Shown here piece by piece: positions 52,978-62,942 of a stretch of DNA of 64,000 bases. Under the pieces are notes generated by a model. That model was not told the origin of the DNA. It saw nothing but the letters and a program-made list of their open reading frames with translations, and made no database searches. Origin of the DNA: Cellulomonas sp. PhB143. Its GTDB lineage: Bacteria; Actinomycetota; Actinomycetes; Actinomycetales; Cellulomonadaceae. Position 1 is the first letter of the stretch, and each line of letters opens with the position of its first letter. The stretch is taken from assembly GCF_003752595.1 (NCBI RefSeq), contig NZ_RKIJ01000012.1, positions 248,001 through 312,000 of the forward strand. Reading direction: 5' to 3'. Position numbers and translations under genes: made by a program.

Positions 52978-54582
52978 ATGCACCCCTCGACCGAGCCGAC
53001 GACGACGGCCGTCTCCCCCGCCGTCACCGCGCCCGCGGCCCCCGCCCCGGAGGCGACGCGGATGCCGCGCCAGGACGTCGTCGTGGTCGCCCTGCTCCTG
53101 CTGTCGGCGTTCGTGGTGATCCTCAACGAGACGACGATGGGCGTCGCGCTGCCCCCGATCATGGACGAGCTGGGGATCACGCCGGCCGTCGGCCAGTGGC
53201 TGACGACGGCGTTCATGCTCACCATGGCCGTCGTCATCCCCGCGACGGGCTGGGTGATCCAGCGCCTCGGGACCCGCCGCGCGTACGTCCTGGCGATGGC
53301 GCTGTTCAGCGCCGGAACCCTCGTGGCGGCGATGTCCCCCGGGTTCCCGATGCTCCTCGCGGGCCGCGTGGTCCAGGCGTCGGGCACCGCGATCATGCTG
53401 CCGCTGCTGATGACGACCATCATGACCGTGGTCCCGCCGCGCTCCCGCGGGCGTGTGATGGGCAACGTCGCGATCGTCATGTCGGCCGCCCCGGCGCTCG
53501 GCCCGACATTGTCCGGCGCGGTGCTCGAGGTGTCCGGCTGGCGCACGATCTTCCTCGTCGTCCTGCCGATCGCCCTGGTCTCCCTCGTGCTCGGCGCGGT
53601 GTTCGTCCGCGACACCGCCGAGCGCAGCTCCACCCGGCTCGACCCGTGGTCGCTGCTGCTCGCCGCCGCGGCGTTCGGCGGCCTCGTCTACGGCCTCTCG
53701 AGCCTCGGCGAGGCCGCGCAGGCGACCACGGTGGTGCCCGTGTGGGTGCCGCTGGCGGGCGGCGCCACGGCGCTGGCCCTGTTCGTGTGGCGCCAGCTCG
53801 CGCTGCAGCGCGGCGACGAGGCCCTGCTCGACCTGCGCGTCTTCGCCGCCCGCGACTTCACCGTGGCGCTGGCGATCATGGCGGTCTCCATGGTCGCGCT
53901 GTTCGGGTCGATCATCCTGCTGCCGCTGTACCTGCAGGACGTCCTCGGGATGACGCCGCTCGCCACCGGGCTCCTCGTCCTTCCCGGCGGGCTGCTCATG
54001 GGCCTCCTCGGCCCGACGGTCGGCTCCCTCTACGACCGCGTCGGGCCGCGCCCGCTCGTGGTGCCCGGCACCGTCGCGGTGACGGCGTCCCTCGCCATGC
54101 TCGCCATGGTCGACGCGCAGACCTCGACCTGGTACGTCCTCGGCGCGCACGTCGTCCTCAGCCTCGGTCTGGCCTTCGTCTTCACGCCGCTGTTCACCGC
54201 GGCGCTCTCCGCGCTCTCCCCGCACCTGTACTCCCACGGCTCCGCGGCCATCAGCACCGTGCAGCAGCTCGCCGGGGCTGCGGGCACGGCGCTGTTCGTC
54301 GCCGTGCTGACGACGACGTCCCTCGCGCTCGGGGAGGACGGCGCGAGCCCGACGACGGCGCTCGCCGGAGGCGTCGCCCGCGCCTTCGCCTGGGGTGCCG
54401 CCGTGCTCGTGGTGGCCGTGGTCGCCGCGTTCTGGCTCCGACGCCCCGCGCCGGAGGAGCAGGACCTCACCCCGGAGCCGGCGGCGGCGCCGGACGAGCA
54501 CGAGCCGACGTCCGCGGACGACCCGGACTCGGTGGAGAACACCGACTACGGCCTGCCCAGCGGCGAGCGCGCGACCCGCTGA
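52978..54582 (+). CDS. DHA2-type MFS drug efflux transporter
   Basis: A 534-residue, about 14-helix DHA2 (EmrB/QacA-type) transporter. Motifs are VVILNETTMGVALPPIMDELGI, motif A GWVIQRLGTRRAYVLA, and RVVQASGTAIMLPLLMTTIM. It should export drugs using the proton gradient. CAGGAGAGCC precedes the ATG. The C-terminus is an acidic cytoplasmic tail (TPEPAAAPDEHEPTSADDPDS). No regulator lies next to it; the light-sensing phosphatase is upstream on the same strand, 156 bases away. Confidence 0.92.
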   Translation: MHPSTEPTTTAVSPAVTAPAAPAPEATRMPRQDVVVVALLLLSAFVVILNETTMGVALPPIMDELGITPAVGQWLTTAFMLTMAVVIPATGWVIQRLGTRRAYVLAMALFSAGTLVAAMSPGFPMLLAGRVVQASGTAIMLPLLMTTIMTVVPPRSRGRVMGNVAIVMSAAPALGPTLSGAVLEVSGWRTIFLVVLPIALVSLVLGAVFVRDTAERSSTRLDPWSLLLAAAAFGGLVYGLSSLGEAAQATTVVPVWVPLAGGATALALFVWRQLALQRGDEALLDLRVFAARDFTVALAIMAVSMVALFGSIILLPLYLQDVLGMTPLATGLLVLPGGLLMGLLGPTVGSLYDRVGPRPLVVPGTVAVTASLAMLAMVDAQTSTWYVLGAHVVLSLGLAFVFTPLFTAALSALSPHLYSHGSAAISTVQQLAGAAGTALFVAVLTTTSLALGEDGASPTTALAGGVARAFAWGAAVLVVAVVAAFWLRRPAPEEQDLTPEPAAAPDEHEPTSADDPDSVENTDYGLPSGERATR

Positions 54583-54667
54583 CGCGCCCATCTCGGCCCG
54601 GCGCACCACCGCCGAACGCGCCCTCAGTGGGTCCAGAACGCCGAACCGGCCGACATATGACGCGCTC

Positions 54668-54752
54668 GGCGGCGGGAGCCCGGCGGCGGGAGCCCGGCGG
54701 CGGGAGCCCGGCGGCGGGAGCCCGGCGGTCGGGAGCCCGGCGGCGGGATCCC
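54668..54752. repeat. 14-base minisatellite (about six copies)
   Basis: GGCGGCGGGAGCCC is repeated four times exactly (54668-54723), then once with an inserted T (54724-54738) and once with a T substitution (54739-54752). It lies between the convergent DHA2 and pcnA genes. In reverse orientation the core GGGAGCCCG also occurs in the array at 25899-25940. Confidence 0.95.
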
Positions 54753-54782
54753 GGCGGCAGATCGACACGAAGCGCCGGTCGC

Positions 54783-56288
54783 TCAGTCCCGCGCCGCCCA
54801 CCAGCGCTGCAGCTCCTCGCGCGCGACGTCCTCGCCCAGCGGGCCCCGCTCCATCCGCAGCTCGAGCAGGTGCTTGTACGCCTGCCCGACGACGGGCCCC
54901 GGCGCGATCCCGAGCGTCGCCATGATCTGGCCCCCGTCGAGGTCGGGGCGGATGGCGGAGAGCTCCTCCCGCTCGCGCAGCTCGGCGATGCGGCGCTCCA
55001 GGTCGTCGTAGGCGTCCGAGAGACGCTTGGCCTTGCGCCGGTTGCGCGTCGTGCAGTCCGCGCGCGTCAGCCGGTGCAGGCGCTCGAGCAGCGGGCCGGC
55101 GTCCGTCACGTAGCGGCGCACCGCCGAGTCCGTCCACTGCCCCTCGCCGTACCCGTGGAAGCGCAGGTGCAGCTCGACGAGCCGCGAGACGTCCTTGACG
55201 ACCGCCTTCTCGTACTTCAGCGCCCGCAGCCGCTTCGCGACCAGCTTCGCGCCGACGATCTCGTGGTGGTGGAAGCTGACGCCCCCGCCCTCCTCGAACC
55301 GGCGCGTGGCGGGCTTGCCGATGTCGTGCAGCAGCGACGCGAGCCGCAGCACGAGGTCCGGGCCGGGGACGACGCCGTCGGGCGCGGTCTCCTGGGCGAT
55401 CGCCTGGTCGAGCACGATCAGCGAGTGGTCGTAGACGTCCTTGTGCCGGTGGTGCTCGTCGATCTCGAGCTGCAGGGCCGGGAGCTCGGGCAGCACGTGC
55501 GCCGCGAGCCCCGAGTCGACGAGCACCTCGAGCCCTCGCCGCGGCTCGGGCGCGCACAGCAGCTTCGACAGCTCGACCTGCACGCGTTCGGCCGAGACGA
55601 TCTCGATGCGCCCTGCCATCGCGACGATCGCCTCGGCCGTCGCCGGTTCCACGTGGAACCCCAGCTGAGCCGCGAACCGCGCGGCCCGCATCATCCGCAG
55701 CGGGTCGTCGTCGAACGAGCGCTCCGGCGCGATCGGCGTCCGCAGCATCTGCTCCGCGAGGTCGGCCATGCCGCCGTGCGGGTCCACGAACTCCATCCCC
55801 GGGACGCGCACCGCCATCGCGTTGACGGTGAAGTCCCGACGCGAGAGGTCGCCCTCGAGGGTGTCGCCGAACGCGACGAGCGGCTTGCGGGACGCCGGGT
55901 CGTACTCGTCCGTGCGGTACGTCGTCACCTCGACGACGACGTCGTCGGGCGCGAGCCCGCCCGCACGCGCGCCCCCGCGCGCGCCGGCGGCGTAGCGCTT
56001 GGCGCCGATCGTGCCGAACTCCTTGCCGATGTCCCAGTGCGCGTCCCCCCATGCGGCGAGCAGCGCCAGCGTCTCGTCGGGACGCGCCGACGTCGCGAAG
56101 TCCAGGTCGTTGCTGGTGCGGCCCAGGAACGCGTCGCGCACCGGTCCGCCGACGAGCGCGAGCTCGTGCCCCGCGTCGCGGAAGAGCTCGCCGAGCTCCA
56201 CCGCCGTCCGCTCGGTCGACGCGAACGAGGCCGCCGCGCCCGGCGGGAGGGCGGGCACGGGCTCGGGGAGCTGCGCGGAGGAGGACAC
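54783..56288 (-). CDS. pcnA: CCA tRNA nucleotidyltransferase
   Basis: A 501-residue class II nucleotidyltransferase. GGPVRDAFLGRTSNDLDFAT carries the catalytic DxD; MAVRVPGMEFVDPHGGMADL and RMMRAARFAAQLGF follow, then an HD domain (HHHKD-type HRHKDVYDHSLIV, LLHDIGKPATR). It adds or repairs CCA at tRNA 3' ends; the HD part may act as phosphohydrolase. The GTG at 56288 sits just behind TAAACT, consistent with a leaderless mRNA. It is divergent from the nudix gene as in M. tuberculosis Rv3907c/Rv3908. Confidence 0.95.
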   Translation of the reverse strand: MSSSAQLPEPVPALPPGAAASFASTERTAVELGELFRDAGHELALVGGPVRDAFLGRTSNDLDFATSARPDETLALLAAWGDAHWDIGKEFGTIGAKRYAAGARGGARAGGLAPDDVVVEVTTYRTDEYDPASRKPLVAFGDTLEGDLSRRDFTVNAMAVRVPGMEFVDPHGGMADLAEQMLRTPIAPERSFDDDPLRMMRAARFAAQLGFHVEPATAEAIVAMAGRIEIVSAERVQVELSKLLCAPEPRRGLEVLVDSGLAAHVLPELPALQLEIDEHHRHKDVYDHSLIVLDQAIAQETAPDGVVPGPDLVLRLASLLHDIGKPATRRFEEGGGVSFHHHEIVGAKLVAKRLRALKYEKAVVKDVSRLVELHLRFHGYGEGQWTDSAVRRYVTDAGPLLERLHRLTRADCTTRNRRKAKRLSDAYDDLERRIAELREREELSAIRPDLDGGQIMATLGIAPGPVVGQAYKHLLELRMERGPLGEDVAREELQRWWAARD

Positions 56289-56370
56289 GACCGACGAGTT
56301 TACCGAGGCCGGGCGGGGTGGACCCACCGGGCAAGCACAGAAGGTCAGGCGCGGTAGGTAAGGTGACGCC

Positions 56371-56988
56371 ATGTCCTCGCCCGCGCCCTCCCCGGAGAAC
56401 CGGGGGGTTCCTGCGCCCCCGGGCGGGCTCCGTCTGCACCGCGACCCGGAGGAGCCGCCGGTCGTCGCGCCCGCGCCCGCACCGCTGCCCGTGGTGGAGG
56501 AGGTCTCGGCCGGGGGGATCGTCGTCGACCTCGCGAGCGGGCTCGCGAACGTCGCCGTGATCGCCCGGCGCAACCGCGGCGGGCGCCTCGAGTGGTGCCT
56601 GCCCAAGGGCCACCTCGAGGGCAGCGAGACGGCCGAGGAGGCCGCGGTCCGCGAGATCCAGGAGGAGACCGGCATCGTCGGCGTCGTCGACGGGCCGCTC
56701 GGCACCATCGACTACTGGTTCGCGGGCGCGGACCGCCGCGTGCACAAGGTCGTCCACCACTTCCTGCTGCACGCCACCGGTGGCGTCATCTCCGTCGAGG
56801 GCGACCCGGACCAGGAGGCGGAGGACGCCGCCTGGATCCCCCTCGCCGAGCTGCCCGACCGCCTCTCGTACCCGAACGAGCGCCGTCTGGCGCTCGCCGC
56901 CGACGAGGTCCTGCGCGGCCAGACCGACGTCCCGCTCGTGCGCGGGACCGTGAACCGCGACGCCCGGAACCGCACCGACCTCGCATGA
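56371..56988 (+). CDS. NUDIX hydrolase (MutT4 position)
   Basis: A 205-residue NUDIX protein with a Pro-rich N-terminus (1-45) and a canonical Nudix box (GHLEGSETAEEAAVREIQEETGI, residues about 80-102) preceded by WCLPK. It hydrolyses a nucleoside diphosphate derivative; by synteny it corresponds to mycobacterial MutT4. Its stop overlaps the next gene (ATGA), so it belongs to the nudix-DUF6049-murJ operon. Confidence 0.92.
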   Translation: MSSPAPSPENRGVPAPPGGLRLHRDPEEPPVVAPAPAPLPVVEEVSAGGIVVDLASGLANVAVIARRNRGGRLEWCLPKGHLEGSETAEEAAVREIQEETGIVGVVDGPLGTIDYWFAGADRRVHKVVHHFLLHATGGVISVEGDPDQEAEDAAWIPLAELPDRLSYPNERRLALAADEVLRGQTDVPLVRGTVNRDARNRTDLA

Positions 56989-59078
56989 CCGCCATCCCCG
57001 TCGGCGGCGCGATGGTCCCTCGCGCCGCGCTCGCGCTCGTCGTCGCCCTGCTGGCCTGCGTCGCCGTCCTCCTGCCCGCGCTCGCGCCCGGTGCCGTGGC
57101 GTCCCCGCGCGCCGCCGCGTCACCTGCCTCCGCAGCGCCCACCACCGGACCCCCCGCCGCGACCGCAGCCACGGACGTCACCGTGACCCTGACGAAGGCG
57201 ACGCCCGACGTCCTGACCTCGGGCCACGACCTCACCGTGACCGCCGTCGTGCGCAACGGGTCCGACGCGGCGCTCGAGACTCCCACCGCGCTGCTCGGGA
57301 TCGACCGGAACTCCGCCGCGCACACGCGCGACTGGGTCGCGGCCTGGGACTCGACCGACCCCGACGAGCCGCACGGGCGCGAGGTCACCGCGAAGACGCT
57401 CAAGGCCGTCCCCGCGGGCGGCAAGGCGTCGGTCACGTTCAAGGTCTCGTGGGCGCAGCTCGGCCTGGGCCGGTACACGTCGTGGGGCGCCCAGGGCCTC
57501 GCCGTCGTCGTGTCCGACGCCGGTGGACCGGTCGCGGCGGCCCGCACCTTCGTGGTCTGGGACCCCGAGACGGTCGCGCCCCCCACCGTGGACCTGAGCG
57601 TCGCCGTCCCCGTCGTCGGGCCCCCGTCCGCGCCCGACGACGACGAGGCCCGCGCCTCGACCGTCGCCGCCGTCGCGCCGGGCTCGCGCCTCGACCGTGT
57701 GCTCGCCGCGACGCAGGACCGTCCCCAGCTCGCGTGGGCGGCCGACCCGGCGCTCGTCGACGCCGCCCACGACGCCGACGACGCCGCGGCGACGTCCTGG
57801 GTCTCGCGGCTCCAGGACGGCGCGGGCGGCCGGGACCTGTTCGCCCTCCCGGCGTTCGACCCGGACGTCTCCGCCTATGCGCACGCGGGCGTCCCGCTCC
57901 CCGCCGACCGCCCCTCGGCCGTCCTCGGCGCGTGGCGCACCGACCTCGCCTGGCCCGTCTCGACCGACGCCACCTCGGTCACCACGTCCGTCCGCGCCGG
58001 CCGCCCCCTGGTCGTGTCCGACGACGGCACGCCCGCCGCCGTCCCCGGCTCCGGGGGGACGCCGTCGGCCCGGGACGCGGTCGGGACGACGGCGGGTGAC
58101 GCCTCGGTCCTCGTCGCCGACCCGGTCCTCGGGACCCTCGTCGGCACCGCGTCGGAGGCCGCGCCCGACGCCGGGAGCACACCGCTCGTGCAGCAGCGCC
58201 GGCTGATGGCCGAGACCGCGACGATCGCGGCCGAGCGCCCCTCGGACACGCGGCACGTCCTCGTGACCCTCCCCCGGGACTGGGACCCGGACCCGACGGC
58301 GGCCGACGCCGCCCTGGACGCGCTCACGACGACGCCGTGGGTGACCCTGCGGCCGGTCGAGGACCTGCTCGCCGCCGACTCGTCCGACGACGCCCGCGCG
58401 CCCCTGCCCCAGGCGAGCCCGGACCCCGGCGAGATCTCCACCGCGACCCTGCGCTCCCTCGCCCGCAAGCACGAGGACGTCGCCGGCGTCGCCGCCGTGG
58501 TGGACGACCCGGCGGCGCTGACCGCGCCCGTCGACCGCCTCCTCGTCGCGCCGACGTCCGTGGCCTTCCGCGGCGCGCCCGCGACGCGCGACACCGCGGT
58601 CGACACGGCCCTCGCCGCCGCGCAGGACGTCGTCGACGGCGTGCAGATCGTCCCCGGGAGCACCATCAACCTGATCACCGACTCCGGCGGGCTGCCCGTG
58701 CGCGTGCGCAACGACCTGCCCCAGGACGCCACCGTCACCGTCGTCCTGACCCCCGACGACCCCCGCCTGCGCGTCGGCTCCGCCCCGACGGCGACCGTCG
58801 CGGCAGGCACCGAGCAGATCGTCGAGGTCGCCGTGACCGCCGTCGGCAGCGGCAACATCAGCGCCGCCGCGCACCTCGAGGCCGCCGACGGCGCGCAGGT
58901 CGGCGCCGACCAGACCTTCGACGTGCGCCTGCGCGCCGCGTGGGCGACCGTGGGGACGGCCGTGATCGCCGCCCTGCTCGGCCTCCTGCTCGTCGCCGGC
59001 GTCTGGCGCTCCGTCCGGCGCGGCCGCGCCTCGACGCGCGCCGCCGCCGTCCCCCACGACCCGGAGGACCCCCGATGA
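56985..59078 (+). CDS. DUF6049-like secreted membrane-anchored protein
   Basis: A 697-residue protein with a signal peptide or anchor (AALALVVALLACVAVLLPALA), a large extracytoplasmic part and one C-terminal TM helix (WATVGTAVIAALLGLLLVAGV) with a basic cytoplasmic end. The order nudix-this-murJ matches Rv3908-Rv3909-Rv3910, so it is the actinobacterial DUF6049 family, probably part of the MurJ-associated cell-wall machinery. Two Ig-like strands can be seen (VTVTLTKATPDVLTSGHDLTVTAVVRN and PVRVRNDLPQDATVTVVL). It overlaps both neighbours by 4 bases. Confidence 0.85.
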   Translation: MTAIPVGGAMVPRAALALVVALLACVAVLLPALAPGAVASPRAAASPASAAPTTGPPAATAATDVTVTLTKATPDVLTSGHDLTVTAVVRNGSDAALETPTALLGIDRNSAAHTRDWVAAWDSTDPDEPHGREVTAKTLKAVPAGGKASVTFKVSWAQLGLGRYTSWGAQGLAVVVSDAGGPVAAARTFVVWDPETVAPPTVDLSVAVPVVGPPSAPDDDEARASTVAAVAPGSRLDRVLAATQDRPQLAWAADPALVDAAHDADDAAATSWVSRLQDGAGGRDLFALPAFDPDVSAYAHAGVPLPADRPSAVLGAWRTDLAWPVSTDATSVTTSVRAGRPLVVSDDGTPAAVPGSGGTPSARDAVGTTAGDASVLVADPVLGTLVGTASEAAPDAGSTPLVQQRRLMAETATIAAERPSDTRHVLVTLPRDWDPDPTAADAALDALTTTPWVTLRPVEDLLAADSSDDARAPLPQASPDPGEISTATLRSLARKHEDVAGVAAVVDDPAALTAPVDRLLVAPTSVAFRGAPATRDTAVDTALAAAQDVVDGVQIVPGSTINLITDSGGLPVRVRNDLPQDATVTVVLTPDDPRLRVGSAPTATVAAGTEQIVEVAVTAVGSGNISAAAHLEAADGAQVGADQTFDVRLRAAWATVGTAVIAALLGLLLVAGVWRSVRRGRASTRAAAVPHDPEDPR

Positions 59079-60940
59079 GGCACGCCCGCCCCCGGGGCGC
59101 GCAGGCGCCCCTGGAGCCGCAGGACGCCCAGGTCCGCCAGGAGCGGTCCGAGGCGGTGGAGGATCCCGACGAGCCGGTCGTCACCGGCACCCCGGAGACC
59201 GGCGGCTCGGACGAGGCCGCCTCCGGCACCCTGCCCCCGGCCCAGAGCCTCGGGCGCAGCTCGCTCGTCATGGCGGTCGGCACCGCCGTCTCCCGCGCGC
59301 TCGGGCTCGTGCGGAACATGCTGCTGGTCGCCGCGGTCGGCGTCACCGGGCTCGCGGCCGACGCGTTCGACATCGCCAACAAGATCCCGAACATGCTGTT
59401 CGCGATCCTCGCGGGCGGCGTGCTCAACGCCGTCCTCGTCCCCCAGATCGTGCGGATCTACCGCGGCCGCAACCCCGAGGAGAACGTCGGCAAGCTCCTC
59501 ACGCTCGCCTCGCTGGTGATGCTCGTCATCACCCTCGCGATGACCGCCGCCGCGCCGTTCGTCGTCCGCGTCTACGCCTCCGCCGACTGGTCCGACGCGC
59601 AGCTCGGCCTCGCCGTCTCGTTCGCCGTCTGGTGCATCCCCCAGCTGTTCTTCTACGGGCTGTACGCGCTGCTCGGCCAGGTCCTCAACGCCCGCCACCA
59701 GTTCGGGCCGTACATGTGGTCGCCGGTGCTGAACAACGTCATCTCGATCGCGGGGTTCGCGGCCTTCATCGCGATCTACGGTCCCGCAGCCACCGGTCAG
59801 GTCGACAACCTCAGCGCCTGGGACGCGCCCAAGATCGCGCTGCTCGCCGGGACGGCGACCGCCGGGATCGTGGGCCAGGCCGTCGTGCTCCTCGTCCCCC
59901 TGTACCGGTCGGGGTTCCGGTGGCGGGTGCGGCTCGGGCTGCACGGCATCGGGCTGCGCTCCGTGGGCGCCGTCGCCGGCTGGACGTTCGGCATGGTCAT
60001 GCTCGACCAGCTCGGGGTCTGGTACCAGACCCGCCTGGCGTCGGGGGCGCCGTCGGCCGCCCTTGCCGACGGGTTCGGCAGCTACCTCCACGACCCGGCA
60101 CGCGAAGGTCTGGTCACCGGGCTGGTGACCAGCGCGCCGTCGGCGTTCGCGGTCGCCGGTCCCGCGGCCTACTCCCAGGCCCTGCTCATCTACCTGCTGC
60201 CCCACTCGCTCGTCACCGTCTCGATCGCGACCGCCCTGTTCACGCGGATGAGCGCGTCAGCGGCCGCCGGGAACGTGGCGCTGGTCCGCTCCGACCTCTC
60301 GCGCGGCCTGCGGATCACGTCCGTCTTCACCATCTTCGCGACCGCCGTGATGATCGTGCTCGCCCTGCCCATCACCAAGCTGCTCCTGCCGTCCGTCGAC
60401 GCGGCGTCGGCCGTGGTGGTCAGCCAGGTCCTGATCGCCATGGCGGTCGGCCTCGCCCCGCTCGGCGGCATGGCCCTGATGAAGTGGGTGTACTACGCCT
60501 TCGAGGACGGGCGCTCGGTGTTCGTCATCCAGGCGATCCGCACCGTCATCCTCGTCGGGCTCGGCTGGCTGTCCACCCTGGTGCTCCCCGGGCAGTGGTG
60601 GGTCGTGGGGCTGTCCGCCACCATGTCGATCGCGAACTTCGCCGTCGTGCTCCTGCGCACCGTGGGGCTGCGCCGCCGGCTCGACGGCATCGACGGCACC
60701 CGCATCCTGAGCCTGCTCACCCGCGTGACCGTCGCGACCCTCGTCGCCGCCGGCGCGGGCCTGCTCGTCAAGGCGGCGTTCGGCGACCTCTTCGGGCTGT
60801 CGTGGACCTATGCCCTCGCGGTGACGGTCACCGTGGGCCTCGTGATGACCGTCGTCTACGTCGTCGTCCTGCGCGCGCTGCGCGTGCAGGAGCTGACCGG
60901 CGTCGTCTCCCCCGTCCTGGCCCGTCTGAGGCGGCGCTGA
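59075..60940 (+). CDS. murJ: Lipid II flippase MurJ (MviN)
   Basis: A 621-residue MurJ: a disordered 55-residue N-terminus, then about 14-15 helices with LGRSSLVMAVGTAVSRALGLVRNMLLVAAVG, FDIANKIPNMLFAILAGGVLNAVLVPQIVRI and YGLYALLGQVLNARHQFGPYMWSPVLNNVISI, which are family signatures. It flips lipid II across the membrane for peptidoglycan synthesis. It is coupled to the DUF6049 gene (ATGA). Unlike mycobacterial MviN, no kinase-homology domain is fused; a separate pseudokinase gene follows. Confidence 0.95.
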   Translation: MRHARPRGAQAPLEPQDAQVRQERSEAVEDPDEPVVTGTPETGGSDEAASGTLPPAQSLGRSSLVMAVGTAVSRALGLVRNMLLVAAVGVTGLAADAFDIANKIPNMLFAILAGGVLNAVLVPQIVRIYRGRNPEENVGKLLTLASLVMLVITLAMTAAAPFVVRVYASADWSDAQLGLAVSFAVWCIPQLFFYGLYALLGQVLNARHQFGPYMWSPVLNNVISIAGFAAFIAIYGPAATGQVDNLSAWDAPKIALLAGTATAGIVGQAVVLLVPLYRSGFRWRVRLGLHGIGLRSVGAVAGWTFGMVMLDQLGVWYQTRLASGAPSAALADGFGSYLHDPAREGLVTGLVTSAPSAFAVAGPAAYSQALLIYLLPHSLVTVSIATALFTRMSASAAAGNVALVRSDLSRGLRITSVFTIFATAVMIVLALPITKLLLPSVDAASAVVVSQVLIAMAVGLAPLGGMALMKWVYYAFEDGRSVFVIQAIRTVILVGLGWLSTLVLPGQWWVVGLSATMSIANFAVVLLRTVGLRRRLDGIDGTRILSLLTRVTVATLVAAGAGLLVKAAFGDLFGLSWTYALAVTVTVGLVMTVVYVVVLRALRVQELTGVVSPVLARLRRR

Positions 60941-61006
60941 CCTGCACTCCCCGTACCATGGTCGGGACCACGACCGGCCGTCCCGGCCACCGATCCCGGA
61001 GGTTCC

Positions 61007-62875
61007 GTGAGCACGCTCCGTCCCGGCACGACGCTCGCCGCGCGCTACCGTCTTGCCGACCGTGCGACGTCCGACCTGCGGGGCGTCGAGTCCTGGACCG
61101 CGCGGGACGCGGTGCTCGACCGGCCCGTCCAGGTCGCCGTCGTGGAGGGCGCCGTCGCCCCGATCGCGCTCGACTCGGCCCGCCGCGCGGCGCTCGTCGC
61201 CGACCCGCGGATCACCCGCGTGCTGGACGTCGGCACGCAGGGCGACATCTCCTACGTCGTGACCGAGCAGTTCCGCGGCGCCACGCTGGCCGAGCTGGTG
61301 GACCGCGGCCTCTGCGACCCCGAGCAGGCGCGCTCCATCGTCGGGGAGGTCGCCACCGCGCTCGAGACCGCGCGCCAGCGCGGCGTGCACCACCTCGCGC
61401 TGCGCCCCGAGGCAGTCCGGGTCGACGGCACCCGCGTCGTGCTGACGGGCCTCGGGCTCGACGCGGGCATCGCGGGCGCCGACCAGTCCGACCCGGACGC
61501 CACCTCCCGCACCGACACGGTCGACCTCGTGGCGCTCCTGCACTACCTCGTCACCGCCCGCTGGGCCGGCCAGCCGCTCGACGCACCGTGGCTCACCGCG
61601 GACACGGCCCGTCCCCTGCCCGCGGTGCGCACCACGGGCGGCGTCCCCGACCTCCCCGAGGACACGCCCGACTGGCTCGCCGACCTGTGCCGGAGCACCC
61701 TGACCACCCGCTCGACCGACGGCCCCCGCACGCCGGGGCAGCTCGTCGCCGCGCTCCAGCCCTGGCAGACCTTCGAGCAGCCCGCGGCGCCGACGGCCGC
61801 GCCGGACCCGGCCCGCCCCCCCGTGCGCACGTCGGTGCACGGCCGCGGCGCGGGCGGTCGGCAGGCTTCACGGGGGCACGGCGCGGCCGCCGTCGGCGGG
61901 GCCGCGGCGGTCGGTGCCGCAGCCACGCACGGCGCACCCCCCGCTCCCCCGACCGGCGCCATGCCGCCCTCCCTCCCGCCGAGCGGCGCGACCCCTGCGG
62001 GCGCGGCGCCGTGGCCCCAGCAGCCCTACCCGACCGCGGAGATACCGCCGTGGTCGCCGGCCGCTGCCGCTGCGATGCAGGGACAGGGCACGGGCCAGGT
62101 CCCGGCGCAGGGTCCGGCTCCGGCGCAGGGCCAGTACGCCGCCCAGGCGCAGGGCCCGGGCGGACGGCCGCCCGGCGGCCCCGTCCCCGCCGCGGCCGGC
62201 GCGGAGGCGGGCGGCGGTCGCTTCGACCCCACGTGGATCACGCTCGTCGTCGTCGCCCTCGTCGTCGTCCTCGGCCTGGTCTGGGCCCTGAACTCCGTCT
62301 TCGGCGGCTACGAGCCCCCGATCCAGAGCGACGGCGCGGCGGCCCGCACGGAGCAGCCGCGCGACTCGAAGGACTCGGCGAAGCCGGAGGAGTCACCGGC
62401 TCCCGAGCCGTCGCCCACGCCGACCCAGACGCCCGAGGTGCGCCCCGTCATCGACTCCGGAGAGGCTCTCGACCCCGAGGGGGAGGCCGCCGGCGACTCC
62501 GAGGGCGAGCACCCCGACGACGCGCCGCAGGCGTACGACGGCCAGCCCGAGACGTTCTGGTTCACCCGGACGTACTCCGACCCGACCTACGGGATGAAGT
62601 CGGGCGTGGGGTACGCCATCCACCTCAAGGAGAAGGCGAAGGTGTCGACGATCATCCTCGACACCAACGACACGGGCGGGAAGGTCGAGGTCCGGGCCAC
62701 GAGCGCGGACAAGCCGACCGACGGCAAGGTGCTCGCCACCGCGGCGTTCTCCAGCGAGACGGAGCTGTCGTTCGACGCGACCGAGGCCGACACGTTCGTG
62801 CTCTGGTTCCCCGAGCTGCCCCAGACGTCGGGCGGCAAGAACCGTGTCGAGCTCAACGAGATCCTCGTCTCCTGA
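61007..62875 (+). CDS. Membrane pseudokinase with discoidin-like C-terminal domain (MviN-associated)
   Basis: A 622-residue protein from GTG 61007 (GGAGGTTCC upstream). Residues 1-250 have a protein-kinase fold ([34 protein letters not shown]...) but HRDxKxxN is HLALRPEAV and the DFG is absent (TGLGLDAG), so it is a pseudokinase. A Pro/Gln/Gly-rich stretch (about 265-400), a TM helix ([23 protein letters not shown]), and an extracytoplasmic domain ([41 protein letters not shown]) resembling discoidin folds follow. It is the split counterpart of the C-terminal part of mycobacterial MviN (Rv3910). Confidence 0.88.
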   Translation: MSTLRPGTTLAARYRLADRATSDLRGVESWTARDAVLDRPVQVAVVEGAVAPIALDSARRAALVADPRITRVLDVGTQGDISYVVTEQFRGATLAELVDRGLCDPEQARSIVGEVATALETARQRGVHHLALRPEAVRVDGTRVVLTGLGLDAGIAGADQSDPDATSRTDTVDLVALLHYLVTARWAGQPLDAPWLTADTARPLPAVRTTGGVPDLPEDTPDWLADLCRSTLTTRSTDGPRTPGQLVAALQPWQTFEQPAAPTAAPDPARPPVRTSVHGRGAGGRQASRGHGAAAVGGAAAVGAAATHGAPPAPPTGAMPPSLPPSGATPAGAAPWPQQPYPTAEIPPWSPAAAAAMQGQGTGQVPAQGPAPAQGQYAAQAQGPGGRPPGGPVPAAAGAEAGGGRFDPTWITLVVVALVVVLGLVWALNSVFGGYEPPIQSDGAAARTEQPRDSKDSAKPEESPAPEPSPTPTQTPEVRPVIDSGEALDPEGEAAGDSEGEHPDDAPQAYDGQPETFWFTRTYSDPTYGMKSGVGYAIHLKEKAKVSTIILDTNDTGGKVEVRATSADKPTDGKVLATAAFSSETELSFDATEADTFVLWFPELPQTSGGKNRVELNEILVS

Positions 62876-62942
62876 CCCTCCGGAACACGCAGGCACCGCC
62901 GCGCGTTCCCCCAGCAGCACCGACGTCCACCAAGGAGCACAC

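Noticed and set aside
50797-57123. A 2108-codon open frame on the minus strand and a 1792-codon frame on the plus strand (50979-56357)
   Set aside because: Both run antisense or out of phase to well-identified genes (LOV-phosphatase, DHA2, pcnA, nudix). Composition is Arg/Gly/Ala/Pro-rich shadow translation, typical of GC-rich DNA lacking stops.
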